A program made the position numbers and the translations under genes. DNA of 64,000 nucleotides from the NCBI GenBank assembly GCA_938041695.1, contig CALISI010000031.1, forward strand, positions 1-64,000, written 5' to 3'. The stretch comes from an uncultured Actinomyces sp. Lineage in GTDB: Bacteria > Actinomycetota > Actinomycetes > Actinomycetales > Actinomycetaceae. Numbering within the stretch: position 1 is the stretch's first letter; each line of letters starts with the position of its first letter. This document shows positions 48,870 through 57,535 of this stretch, piece after piece. The notes under the pieces are model-generated. The model searched no databases. It saw only the letters and a list, made by a program, of their open reading frames with translations, and was not told the origin of the DNA.

Positions 48870-49421
48870 GTGAGCGCACAAGCGAACGTCGCTAGCCGGC
48901 AAGGCATGCTTTTCGGCGACCCGCTCGAAGGCCTTGACACCGACGAGATGGGCTACCGTGGCCCGGTTGCATGCAGCGCCGCTGGTATCACGTATCGCCA
49001 GCTCGACTACTGGGCTCGTACCGGCCTCCTCCAGCCGTCGATCCGCGCCGCGCGTGGTTCTGGTTCCCAGCGCCTCTACTCCTTCCGTGACATCCTCGTT
49101 CTGAAGGTGGTGAAGAAGCTCCTCGATGCGGGCGTATCGCTGCAGCAGGTTCGTGTCGCTGTCTCCTCGCTGCAGAACAGGGGAGTGGATGACCTCGCAT
49201 CGATTACCTTGATGAGCGATGGGGCCTCCGTGTACGAATGCACGTCGACAGATGAGGTGATTGATCTCCTTCAGGGCGGCCAGGGTGTTTTCGGTATCGC
49301 CGTTGGCCGCGTCTGGCGCGAGGTCGAAGGTTCTCTCGCTGAGCTGCCGCTTGAGCGTTCCGAGCCGACATTCGTCGACGAACTGGCGCAGCGACGCCGC
49401 GCGAAACTCTCCGCGTCCTGA
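48870..49421 (+). CDS. MerR-family regulator (Rv1830-like)
   Basis: This 183-residue protein has the block GYRGPVACSAAGITYRQLDYWARTGLLQPS, typical of the Rv1830 group, then SQRLYSFRDILVLKVVKKLLDAGVSLQQVR. The C-terminal part has no recognised effector site. The GTG at 48870 follows CAAGGAG. In mycobacteria a bifunctional-nuclease gene separates the two MerR genes; here only 112 bp of promoter DNA does. Confidence 0.9.
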   Translation: MSAQANVASRQGMLFGDPLEGLDTDEMGYRGPVACSAAGITYRQLDYWARTGLLQPSIRAARGSGSQRLYSFRDILVLKVVKKLLDAGVSLQQVRVAVSSLQNRGVDDLASITLMSDGASVYECTSTDEVIDLLQGGQGVFGIAVGRVWREVEGSLAELPLERSEPTFVDELAQRRRAKLSAS

Positions 49422-49441
49422 CGCGACGTATTCGACGATAA

Positions 49442-49481
49442 GGTGTGGGGGCCAGGCTCAGCCTGGCCCCCACACCCTTTT
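49442..49481. terminator. Bidirectional terminator between the MerR and Hsp70-like genes
   Basis: A perfect 15-bp stem (49442-49456 and 49462-49476) is followed by CTTTTA on the plus strand. Confidence 0.8.
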
Positions 49482-49511
49482 ACTCTGTCAGCGTGCTTAT
49501 CTGCGCGCGGA

Positions 49512-51026
49512 TTAGCGGCGACCGAGCGGACGGCTCACCGTGTACGATGCTTCGACGTCGGTAATCTCAACGGTGACCAGGCCGTTTGCATCGACAATGT
49601 AGGACTCTTCGATGAGAGGCCCATCGTCGGTGCGGACGACGGGAATCGTGGTGAGATCGATATCATCGAGACGCAGTGCCCGATCGAAGGGAAAGATAAC
49701 CTCGCCGTAGGGCTGAAGATCGCCACGCGGCACCCCTGCCTCGTCGAAAGAGGAGTACTCGACGAAGCGGAAATAGCCGATGTTGTGTGCCGCCCGGTAG
49801 CGGCGCTTGATGGTCAGCGTCTCTCCCGGGGCCAGCTCAGTGTTGGGCTCCAGAAGTGTATCGAAGGAGATGAAGTTTCCTGCTTCGCGCTCACGGAACA
49901 CGCCAACGCCACGCGAGAGTTGTTCGCGCACCGTGTACGCGGCCTCGGGATCGGCGCCGATGGCCAGGCCGATCGCGGTTGACGCTGCCGTGTGCGGCGA
50001 CCGGTGGACACGGCGTCCAAAGCGCGAACGCAAGACACGTGCCACGAGCGGTAGTTGCGAACCTCCGCCCACGACGTAGAGACCGGCGATATCTCCGCCC
50101 AGCTGGCCGACGCCAGAGGCGTCGGGGACCAGGAGCGGTTCCATGACGGCGACAGTCGAGTCGACCAGGGGAGTGGCTGCCTCGTAGAAGTCCGCAACGG
50201 GGATCGTCACGGGCTCGCCGTCGACGGGCACGGTAATGAACTTCGTCGAGGGGGAGAGGGCCTCCTTCGCGTCGCGCGAATCTTCGACGAGGCGTTGCCA
50301 CGCTGCGTCGCCGAGTTTGCCCGAGTCCGTACCAGCCGCTGCGGCCAATCGGTTCGCGAGCACGACGTCGAAGTCGTCCCCGCCGACCATGTTGAGGCCA
50401 CGTGATCCCATGACCTCGTGGAGTGTGCCTGTCGCCGACACGATCGAAGCATCGAACGTGCCACCACCCAGATCGTAGACAAGGATCGCTGTGCGCTTCG
50501 AGTTAAGCGTCCCCGCGTGACGGTGGGTGTACTCAAAGCCTGCGGCGGAGGGCTCGTTCACCATCGCAAGGACATCCCAGCCGGCTCGGCGGAAGGCCTC
50601 AAGGGTGAGGAAGCGCTGCGCAGACCACGCGTGCGCAGGGACGCCGACGAGAGCCTCGAGCGGCTCAGATGCGGGGAGGGAAGCGACGGAGGAATTGGTG
50701 CGCAGCTGGTGCTCAACGTAGCTGAGGAAGCCCGTCAGTGCGTCGAGGATTGAGATGCTGTGGTTACCTAGGCGCAGAGTGGACGTGTCAGTGACTGATG
50801 GATCGGAGAGTAGACGCTTGAAGGAACGCAGATGAGGTGCACCTTCGTGGGCAGCATCTTCTGCGTCGAAGCCGTACACCAGGTGGTCCCCGTCAAGAGC
50901 GATGATCGACGGGACGAAATCGACCGTATCGTCATTATTGTTGACGAAGGAGACGATGGGATAGTTCCCTCGGTCAACGATAGCGATCGCGGTGGTTGTG
51001 GTACCAAAATCAACTCCGAGTCTCAT
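49512..51026 (-). CDS. Hsp70-like ATPase with atypical C-terminus
   Basis: The N-terminal two-thirds are an Hsp70/actin-type nucleotide-binding domain: GVDFGTTTTAIA (phosphate 1), EPSAAGFEY, YDLGGGTFDAS (phosphate 2) and VVGGGSQLPLV (adenosine). The total is 504 residues, shorter than DnaK (about 610), and the last 120 residues are strand-rich without the usual Gly-Gly-Met-Pro-rich lid. It is therefore a divergent Hsp70 homologue, not DnaK, and no grpE or dnaJ is nearby. The ATG at 51026 is chosen because TAGTGT lies 7 nt upstream; a GTG or ATG at 51035 would be off the family start. Confidence 0.85.
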   Translation of the reverse strand: MRLGVDFGTTTTAIAIVDRGNYPIVSFVNNNDDTVDFVPSIIALDGDHLVYGFDAEDAAHEGAPHLRSFKRLLSDPSVTDTSTLRLGNHSISILDALTGFLSYVEHQLRTNSSVASLPASEPLEALVGVPAHAWSAQRFLTLEAFRRAGWDVLAMVNEPSAAGFEYTHRHAGTLNSKRTAILVYDLGGGTFDASIVSATGTLHEVMGSRGLNMVGGDDFDVVLANRLAAAAGTDSGKLGDAAWQRLVEDSRDAKEALSPSTKFITVPVDGEPVTIPVADFYEAATPLVDSTVAVMEPLLVPDASGVGQLGGDIAGLYVVGGGSQLPLVARVLRSRFGRRVHRSPHTAASTAIGLAIGADPEAAYTVREQLSRGVGVFREREAGNFISFDTLLEPNTELAPGETLTIKRRYRAAHNIGYFRFVEYSSFDEAGVPRGDLQPYGEVIFPFDRALRLDDIDLTTIPVVRTDDGPLIEESYIVDANGLVTVEITDVEASYTVSRPLGRR

Positions 51027-51033
51027 GACACCC

Positions 51034-51039
51034 ACACTA
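51034..51039 (-). promoter_or_regulatory. Leaderless -10 box of the Hsp70-like gene
   Basis: TAGTGT on the minus strand lies 7 nt before the ATG at 51026. Confidence 0.55.
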
Positions 51040-51059
51040 GCGTTTATTGACGGGAGCTC

Positions 51060-51803
51060 CTAGGACGTCTCGCCGGTCGTTCGCACATTCCCGAGTAACG
51101 CCCTGTTGAGGATGGTGACAAAGAGCCAGGCAAGCAGGAAGTATACGCAGCCGCCAATGGCGTCAACCACATAATGATTGGCCGTTGCGACGATTGTCAC
51201 GATCGTTATTGCGGGGTGCAACGCGAGAATCAGCCGCGCCCACCATGAGCGCCACACGTAGGTTCCGAGCATCACTGCGACCCAGACGGACCAGCCCGTA
51301 TGCATTGACGGCATTGCGCCGTAAGGATTGGCGAGCGTGCCGAAAAGATGAGAATAGGCCGACGTGTGAGCGGCGACAGCGTCCACAAAACCGAGATCTG
51401 GGACCAGGCGTGGGGGAGCCAAGGGGTAGGTCCAGTAGGTGATGAGCGCGCCGATCGTCATGATAACGAGCGTCCATCGTGCCCGGCGGTAGTGGGCCGG
51501 GGCCTTTCGCCAGAGGGCGACCAACGCGAAGCTGGTCATCGCGAAGAATGAGACTGCATACTGTGCAGATGCGAGGGAGGCGAGGAGTGGGTGAGCGGTC
51601 AACCATGTGTTTGCTGAACCCTCGATAAAGACGCCAATGCGCGACTCGAATGCGGTGACGTCGTGCGCGTGAGCCACAGCGACAGACTCGGGCGCCTTGG
51701 CCAAGAATGACAGGACGGAGTATGCCAGGCATGCCAATGAGAGCGCGATGATCTCGCGAAGAGCGGGAGGTCGCTGGGAGCGTACGTGTAGGTCCGACGT
51801 CAT
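51060..51803 (-). CDS. PAP2-superfamily membrane phosphatase/transferase
   Basis: This 247-residue protein with about six membrane segments contains AMPSMHTGW and ANHYVVDAIGG, the catalytic histidine motifs of the PAP2/AUR1-like branch. Members dephosphorylate lipid phosphates or transfer head groups at the outer membrane face. The ATG at 51803 has a TACAGT box 7 nt upstream. It lies upstream of the Hsp70-like gene on the same strand but each has its own -10 box. The substrate is not known. Confidence 0.85.
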   Translation of the reverse strand: MTSDLHVRSQRPPALREIIALSLACLAYSVLSFLAKAPESVAVAHAHDVTAFESRIGVFIEGSANTWLTAHPLLASLASAQYAVSFFAMTSFALVALWRKAPAHYRRARWTLVIMTIGALITYWTYPLAPPRLVPDLGFVDAVAAHTSAYSHLFGTLANPYGAMPSMHTGWSVWVAVMLGTYVWRSWWARLILALHPAITIVTIVATANHYVVDAIGGCVYFLLAWLFVTILNRALLGNVRTTGETS

Positions 51804-51810
51804 GACAGCA

Positions 51811-51816
51811 ACTGTA
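51811..51816 (-). promoter_or_regulatory. Leaderless -10 box of the PAP2 gene
   Basis: TACAGT on the minus strand lies 7 nt before the ATG at 51803. Confidence 0.55.
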
Positions 51817-51854
51817 GCGCGTGGTCGGAGAGGGATCGATAAAGAAAAACGGAC

Positions 51855-51868
51855 ATAATGTACATTAT
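51855..51868. promoter_or_regulatory. Palindromic operator candidate between PAP2 and rbpA
   Basis: ATAATGTACATTAT is a perfect 14-bp AT-rich palindrome in the 163-bp divergent region. Its size and symmetry fit a dimeric repressor site. Confidence 0.45.
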
Positions 51869-51966
51869 CGGATCGAGGGCTTGGGTGGAGACGTGGCCGT
51901 GGAAGCGTTCCGCTTGACGTGTCAGATAGAATGGTCCCGTTTCTTATCTACGTCCAGGAGGCTGTT

Positions 51967-52332
51967 ATGGCTGACCGCGCACTGCGTGGCATGCAGATCG
52001 GTGCGAAGTCCCTCGAATCCGAGGACGGCGTTGTTTTCGCCGACCGTTTCATCGCTCGTTACGTGTGCCCCAACGGTCACGAGTTCGAGGTGACGCTCTC
52101 CAGCGAGGCGACGGCTCCCGCAACCTGGGAATGCAAGTGTGGCCAGCAGGCTGATCTGATCGGTGAGACCGTCGAGGACGAGGACAACAAGCCCGTCAAG
52201 CCCCAGCGTACGCACTGGGACATGCTGCTTGAGCGTCGCTCCATCGAAGAGCTCGAGGTCGTACTTTCCGAGCAGCTCACCGCTTACCGCGAGGGGCGTC
52301 TGCGTCCTGAGGGTTCGTACCGCAAGGGCTGA
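51967..52332 (+). CDS. rbpA: RNA polymerase-binding protein RbpA
   Basis: RbpA is the actinobacterial transcription factor that binds RNA polymerase and sigma-A and helps open-complex formation. The protein has 121 residues, starting MADRALRGMQIGAKSLESE. The zinc-type core has YVCPNGH and WECKCG, and the C-terminal RTHWDMLLERRSIEELEVVL segment is the sigma-interaction domain. The ATG at 51967 follows AGGAGG. It ends directly against the ppm1 stop on the opposite strand, the rbpA/ppm1 order seen in mycobacteria. Confidence 0.97.
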   Translation: MADRALRGMQIGAKSLESEDGVVFADRFIARYVCPNGHEFEVTLSSEATAPATWECKCGQQADLIGETVEDEDNKPVKPQRTHWDMLLERRSIEELEVVLSEQLTAYREGRLRPEGSYRKG

Positions 52333-53115
52333 TTACTGCGAGAACGCTCGACGGGCGGCTTGGGTCAGGCGACCCAGGCCGCCTTTCGTTACCATGACGA
52401 GTTCCTCGACGAAGATCGACGAATCAAGCTTCGATTCGCCGGCGATGCGTTCGTCAAAGGTGATGGGTACTTCGGCAATCACCGCTCCCAGAGACCGTTC
52501 GAGTTCGGTCATTTCGACCTGGAATCCAAAGCCGGTCGTTGCTACCTGATCGAGTACGTTGTTGTCTCGCAGGAAGGCGGCGCGGTGCAGGCGCAGGCCC
52601 GCAGTTGCATCCTTCACCGGTGTTCCCAGGCAGAATCGGACATAATAATTCCCCGCCTTTGAGAGCGCGACGCGCTTGTGAGACCAACCGTTAATGCGTC
52701 CGCCCGGCACCCAGCGCGACCCAATGACGAGGTCGGGTCGGTCGGGTCCAGCCATGCGCGTCAATAGCTTCGGCAGATCCACTGGACGGTGCGATCCGTC
52801 GGCGTCCATCTGGAGTATGAACGGGTAGTCGTGCTCAATGCCCCAGCCCATGCCAGCAACGTAGGCGGTGGCGAGCCCGGATTTCGCGGGTCGATGAAGG
52901 GCATGGAGACGATCCTCGTGCGTGCGGCGAGAGTCAACCCACTCCCCTGTTCCATCCGGCGAGGAATCATCGACGATGAGGATGTGTGCGCGGGGTACAC
53001 GGGACCAAATCTGCGTCAGGATCCCTGGAAGCGTCTCCATCTCGTTGTACGTCGGGATCACGATCAGGGTGTGGTCTCCCTGAGGAGAGGGAACAAGGCG
53101 CTCAGGAATGGTCAT
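52333..53115 (-). CDS. ppm1: Polyprenol monophosphomannose synthase
   Basis: This GT2 glycosyltransferase makes polyprenyl-phosphomannose from GDP-mannose, the donor for membrane mannosyltransferases of glycolipids and protein O-mannosylation. The 260-residue protein has PTYNEMETLP, VDDSSPDGTGEW, the metal-binding QMDADGSH and GSRWVPGGRI. It lacks membrane helices. In M. tuberculosis this domain is fused to Lnt; here the two are separate genes 19 bp apart with lnt upstream. Confidence 0.94.
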   Translation of the reverse strand: MTIPERLVPSPQGDHTLIVIPTYNEMETLPGILTQIWSRVPRAHILIVDDSSPDGTGEWVDSRRTHEDRLHALHRPAKSGLATAYVAGMGWGIEHDYPFILQMDADGSHRPVDLPKLLTRMAGPDRPDLVIGSRWVPGGRINGWSHKRVALSKAGNYYVRFCLGTPVKDATAGLRLHRAAFLRDNNVLDQVATTGFGFQVEMTELERSLGAVIAEVPITFDERIAGESKLDSSIFVEELVMVTKGGLGRLTQAARRAFSQ

Positions 53116-53134
53116 GGGTCACATTTTGCCGAAA

Positions 53135-54754
53135 TTAGTCGTTCGATGCACGCCTGGCGCGCGCTCGTGCCCTTATTCCCTGCCCGATAACCGTCACGAG
53201 GGCGAAGAAGCTGGTGATGAGCGTCGCAACCATGACGGCATGTGGAATCTTCTCCCCCGCCTGCGCGGTCAGCGTCAGAGAGGAACGAAGCGGAATATCG
53301 GCGGTGAGCGTTGCCGCCTGCTCGGTATCTGTTTGCTCCAGGATGGAACCATCGGGACGAATAACGTAGGAGTGGCCCGTCGTCGAGGCCTGGACGGCAC
53401 TGCGCGAGTACTCCATCGCGCGCATGCGTAGGAGCTGCCCCTGCTGCGCGGATTCCCCAGAAGATTGGAAGTGATAGTTGTTTGATGGGACGACAATGGC
53501 TTGACCGCCACGAGCAACGCCGTCGCCGATCACCATGGGGTAGGCGGCCTCGAAACAGATGCCTACCGCGAGAGGAACAGCGCTTCCATCGCGCGCCTGC
53601 ACCGTCATGAGGGGTGGCTCCTCCCCCGCCTCCATGTCTCGACTTGATTGTGCGACTTCGGTCGAGAAGGACGCGATGAACTCACGGAACGGGATGAATT
53701 CGCCGAAGGGGACAGGGACGTGTTTCGAATAGCGGGCCGATTCTTCCAACCCCTGGCCCGGCTCCCAGATCGCGAGCCAGTTCTTGACGCGATCGCGTTC
53801 ATTAAGGTTCGTGTAGCCGATCAGCACGGGTGCGTCGAGCGCGGAGGCAGCATGATCAACCGCCTGCCCGATTGCAGGGAACGCGACGGGATCACGGTCG
53901 ACGGACCCCTCGCCCCAGATCGCCAGATCAAGCGGGTGATCAACCACGTCCGGTGAGCTCGCGAGCTCGAGGGAAGTGCGCACGTTGTTGCCGGTCACCT
54001 CGCCCTCGTGCTTGTAAGCCTGTGCGCCCGGCAGAGCGATGTCGCCTTGGACGACACCGATACGTAGCATTCCGTTCTCTGCCTGGTTCGGCAGCGTGAG
54101 GGCGAGAGGCGCAACGTATGCGGTCGCGACGATGACGGCGAGTGCCGGCCGTGAAAACCAGTGCTCGCGAATCACCGATGCATCCCGAGCCGCGAATGCG
54201 CGGCGAACAAGGACGGCGAGGGCGACGACCACCGCGGTGATCACTGTCGTGCCGCCGTACGGGGCGAGGTGCCCGAGGGGAGAATCCACCTGAGGCAACG
54301 CAACGGAGCCCCACGGAAAACCTGACCACGGCCACCGGGAGCGCGCCGCGTCGACTCCAGCCCACGTAAGACCGAACAGCAGCGCCTGCATGATCGGGCC
54401 GCGCGCCCACGCCCATAGCTGTGTCCACCTCGCGAACAGCACCCAGGCCACCAGGAAAAGCGTCTGTACGAATGCAAGCACGAACCACGGCGGCGTCGTA
54501 CCGACGGCGAGCGGAATCCAGTTGATGAGCGGAAGCCAGAAGCTCATGCCGAACACAAACGTGACAGTTAACGCCCGCGGTGCCCTGGCCTCGTCGATGC
54601 GCGAGATGTATAGCGCCAGTGCGGGCACCGACAGCCACCACCATCCGACCGGCTGAAATGACGCGTACAGCGCGAGGCCTGCGATCGCCGCGATGAGCGA
54701 GTCGCCGCATACGTGCGCAAACGAGGTGCGCTGCAAAGTCTCCTGATGGCCCAC
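53135..54754 (-). CDS. lnt: Apolipoprotein N-acyltransferase
   Basis: Lnt adds the third acyl chain to the N-terminal Cys of lipoproteins. The 539-residue protein has about six N-terminal membrane helices and a nitrilase-like domain with the triad Glu (WGEGSVD), Lys (SKHVPVPFGEFIPFR region) and Cys (VGICFEAAYP). The GTG at 54754 follows GGAGGG, 15 bp after the helY stop. It acts on the same membrane face as Ppm1. Confidence 0.94.
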   Translation of the reverse strand: MGHQETLQRTSFAHVCGDSLIAAIAGLALYASFQPVGWWWLSVPALALYISRIDEARAPRALTVTFVFGMSFWLPLINWIPLAVGTTPPWFVLAFVQTLFLVAWVLFARWTQLWAWARGPIMQALLFGLTWAGVDAARSRWPWSGFPWGSVALPQVDSPLGHLAPYGGTTVITAVVVALAVLVRRAFAARDASVIREHWFSRPALAVIVATAYVAPLALTLPNQAENGMLRIGVVQGDIALPGAQAYKHEGEVTGNNVRTSLELASSPDVVDHPLDLAIWGEGSVDRDPVAFPAIGQAVDHAASALDAPVLIGYTNLNERDRVKNWLAIWEPGQGLEESARYSKHVPVPFGEFIPFREFIASFSTEVAQSSRDMEAGEEPPLMTVQARDGSAVPLAVGICFEAAYPMVIGDGVARGGQAIVVPSNNYHFQSSGESAQQGQLLRMRAMEYSRSAVQASTTGHSYVIRPDGSILEQTDTEQAATLTADIPLRSSLTLTAQAGEKIPHAVMVATLITSFFALVTVIGQGIRARARARRASND

Positions 54755-54769
54755 AAGCCCTCCAGCCTT

Positions 54770-57535
54770 CTAAATGGTCGACCAAGCCACGATACCGCGA
54801 CCGATGCGGTCCTTCGCGGCCTCGGCTTTGCGCGTCAACTCACTGCTTGACGCAGCCGAGGCAATCTGGCCGAGGCAATCCATGACCTGGCGCATCCAGC
54901 GGACAAAGTCACCCGCTTGGATCGGCGTCGCATCGATAGCTGTCGCTAGCGTTGACCCGTGTGCCCAGGCGAGTGTCGCTGCCATGAGGCCCGCATCCAG
55001 GTTCGGGGTGGGCTCACATCCGCATGCCTTCTCGACGCGATGCACGCGCTGGAGGATTGCCAGGCTTTCGTGCCAGGCCTCCTGAAGGTGAATACCTACC
55101 CCCGAGGGAGCGAGCTGCTGGGCATCGTCGTCGGAGCGAGAATCGTAGACAAGCGCGGACACCATGGACGCCAGTTCCGCTTCGTCAAGCTCGTTCCAGG
55201 TGCCCTCATTCATCGACATGGCCACCACCAGGTCGCGCTCGCCAAAGATTCGCCGCAAACGCTGACCGGCATCGGTGACCTCGTCACCGACCAGGAAACC
55301 GAGGCGCTCGAGGACCATGCAGACGCGGTCGAACTGGGCGGCAACGGATCCCGTCTGGGAGTCAATCGAAGAGCGAAGATGGTCGATCTCTCGTCCCAGG
55401 CGAGCCCACTGGGCGCCTGCACGCGCATGCTCCTCACGGTGGGGGCAGCGGTGGACCGGGTGCTGGCGCATCGCAACGCGTAGCGCGGATACCGGGTCGG
55501 AGGTATCCGAATGCTCGGAGGGGACCTCATAGATACCCTGAGCGGCACCGGAACGCAGTTCACCGGCGATACGCGTCCGCTCCTTCGTGCGGCGCAGCGC
55601 AGAGCCTCCCGGGATGGACATGTGACCGACCACGGCAATCGCACCACGTACGTCTTCGGGAGCAAGGGCGCGCCACGTTGCGTCCTCGCCAATAATCGAC
55701 ACCTCGACCCTGCCCGAGGCGCTGGTGGCCTTTGCTCCAACGACACACAGGCGCGATTTGCGGCCTCGCACGAGGGCGAGAACGTCTCCAGCGCGCACCT
55801 CGGACAGCACGCGTCGAGACTTCTCGCGTGCTTCGTGCTTGCGCGCCCGAGCCCCCGACTTCTCCGTCTGACCGAGCTGGTCACGCAGAGTCAGATACTC
55901 GCGCACATCACCGTGAGAACACGACAGGTCTTTCATCGTTGCGTCCCGCTGCACCTCGAGCTCGTTCAGCCGCGATGCCAGCGCGACGACGGCAGAGTCC
56001 GCCTGGTACTGCGCGAATGACGACTCTAAGACCTTGCGGGTCTGGGCGCGCGTCGAGCGCGCGAGCAGGTTGACCACCATGTTGTACGTCGGTGTGAAAG
56101 CAGAAATCAGAGGATAGGTGCGCTTCGAAGCGAGAGCAGCGACCTCCTCGGGCGCCACTCCCCCACGGTGCGAGACGACCGCGTGCCCTTCGGTGTCGAT
56201 GCCGCGGCGCCCTGCTCGTCCCGAGAGCTGGGTATATTCACCAGCCGAGAGGGATACGTGCGCTGAACCGTTCCACTTCGTCAGAGATTCGATGACGACT
56301 GTACGCGCCGGCATATTGATTCCCAGAGCAAGCGTCTCGGTTGCGTACACCATTTTGACCAGGCCGCGCGAAAACAAATGTTCGACGGTCTCCTTCATGA
56401 GGGGCAGCATTCCCGCGTGGTGGGCGGCAATGCCGCGCATGAGGCCGCGTTTCCACGCCGCGGCGCCGAGAACGATTGCGTCCTCGGGCGGTAGTAACTC
56501 AATGACCTCATCGACGTAGCTCTCGATCTCGGCGGCCTCCGAACGCGTCGTCAAGGTGATGCGCGTGGACAGCATCTGGCGAACCGCATCCTCGCAGCCG
56601 GCGCGCGAGAAAATGAACGTAATTCCGGGCAGCAGCCCGGCGCGATCGAGAGAAATGAGCGTCGAAGGACGCGACTCACGGCGAACGTGAACCTCGCGAT
56701 TCCACGAGCGTGAACCCCGGCCTCCTCGCATTCCTGAATCGCGCGTTGCAGCGACCAGCTCGGGGTTGAGCTTTCCTCTCCCCGTCGGGGCGTAGAGGTC
56801 GAAGATGTCCTCGCCGACGATCATGTGCTGGTAGAGCGGCACGGGACGCTTTTCGGAGACGACGATTTCGCACGAGGACCGTACCTCGCGGATCCACGCG
56901 CCGAACTCCTCGGCATTCGACACCGTCGCGGACAGAGCAATGATCGCGACGTGCGCCGGTAGGTGAATGATCACTTCCTCCCACACCGGGCCGCGCATCT
57001 TGTCCGCCAGGTAGTGCACCTCGTCAAGAATAACCACGCCCAGGTCGTCAAGGGGTGTGCCCGCATAGATCATGTTGCGCAGCACTTCGGTCGTCATAAC
57101 GACGACGGGTGCGCCGGGATTGACCGACGTGTCACCGGTTGCGAGACCGACGTTGTCCGCTCCGAACAGGTCGCACAACTCCAGGTATTTCTGGTTGGAA
57201 AGAGCCTTGATAGGAGTCGTGTAGAACGCGCGCATTCCCTGCTCGAGAGCGACATATGCGCCGAACTGCCCAACGATCGTCTTGCCCGCACCGGTGGGTG
57301 CAGCAACGAGGACGGAGCTGCCGGCCTCGACGGCATCGAGCGCTTGAATCTGGAATGGATCAGGGGTGAAGCTGAGCGTTGAGACCCAGCGGGCACGCAG
57401 CGAGGCGGCCGTCTGTGCTTCCGCTTTGTAGGCGGCGTAGCGCTGTGCGGCGCTGCCCACCCCCAGGCCGACCTCCTCCTCATGAGCGTGAGCGTGCGTC
57501 TCACGGGTGCGATGCCGACGTCGTTTTGGGCTCAC
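54770..57535 (-). CDS. helY: Ski2-like DEVH-box helicase HelY
   Basis: This superfamily 2 helicase of 921 residues has Walker A APTGAGKT near residue 82, the DEVH box (ILDEVHYLADKMRGP), SATVSN and QLSGRAGRRGID (motif VI). The C-terminal half is the Ski2/Mtr4-like region. In mycobacteria helY follows pafB-pafC-tatA-tatC; here tatAC is missing. The GTG at 57535 overlaps the pafC stop by 4 nt and starts MSPKRRRHRT. The substrate is not known; RNA is likely from the family. Confidence 0.93.
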   Translation of the reverse strand: MSPKRRRHRTRETHAHAHEEEVGLGVGSAAQRYAAYKAEAQTAASLRARWVSTLSFTPDPFQIQALDAVEAGSSVLVAAPTGAGKTIVGQFGAYVALEQGMRAFYTTPIKALSNQKYLELCDLFGADNVGLATGDTSVNPGAPVVVMTTEVLRNMIYAGTPLDDLGVVILDEVHYLADKMRGPVWEEVIIHLPAHVAIIALSATVSNAEEFGAWIREVRSSCEIVVSEKRPVPLYQHMIVGEDIFDLYAPTGRGKLNPELVAATRDSGMRGGRGSRSWNREVHVRRESRPSTLISLDRAGLLPGITFIFSRAGCEDAVRQMLSTRITLTTRSEAAEIESYVDEVIELLPPEDAIVLGAAAWKRGLMRGIAAHHAGMLPLMKETVEHLFSRGLVKMVYATETLALGINMPARTVVIESLTKWNGSAHVSLSAGEYTQLSGRAGRRGIDTEGHAVVSHRGGVAPEEVAALASKRTYPLISAFTPTYNMVVNLLARSTRAQTRKVLESSFAQYQADSAVVALASRLNELEVQRDATMKDLSCSHGDVREYLTLRDQLGQTEKSGARARKHEAREKSRRVLSEVRAGDVLALVRGRKSRLCVVGAKATSASGRVEVSIIGEDATWRALAPEDVRGAIAVVGHMSIPGGSALRRTKERTRIAGELRSGAAQGIYEVPSEHSDTSDPVSALRVAMRQHPVHRCPHREEHARAGAQWARLGREIDHLRSSIDSQTGSVAAQFDRVCMVLERLGFLVGDEVTDAGQRLRRIFGERDLVVAMSMNEGTWNELDEAELASMVSALVYDSRSDDDAQQLAPSGVGIHLQEAWHESLAILQRVHRVEKACGCEPTPNLDAGLMAATLAWAHGSTLATAIDATPIQAGDFVRWMRQVMDCLGQIASAASSSELTRKAEAAKDRIGRGIVAWSTI

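Noticed and set aside
51821..51960. A short reading frame in the PAP2-rbpA gap
   Set aside because: It runs through the palindrome and the rbpA leader, lacks a ribosome-binding site and has no conserved features; the region is better read as regulatory DNA.
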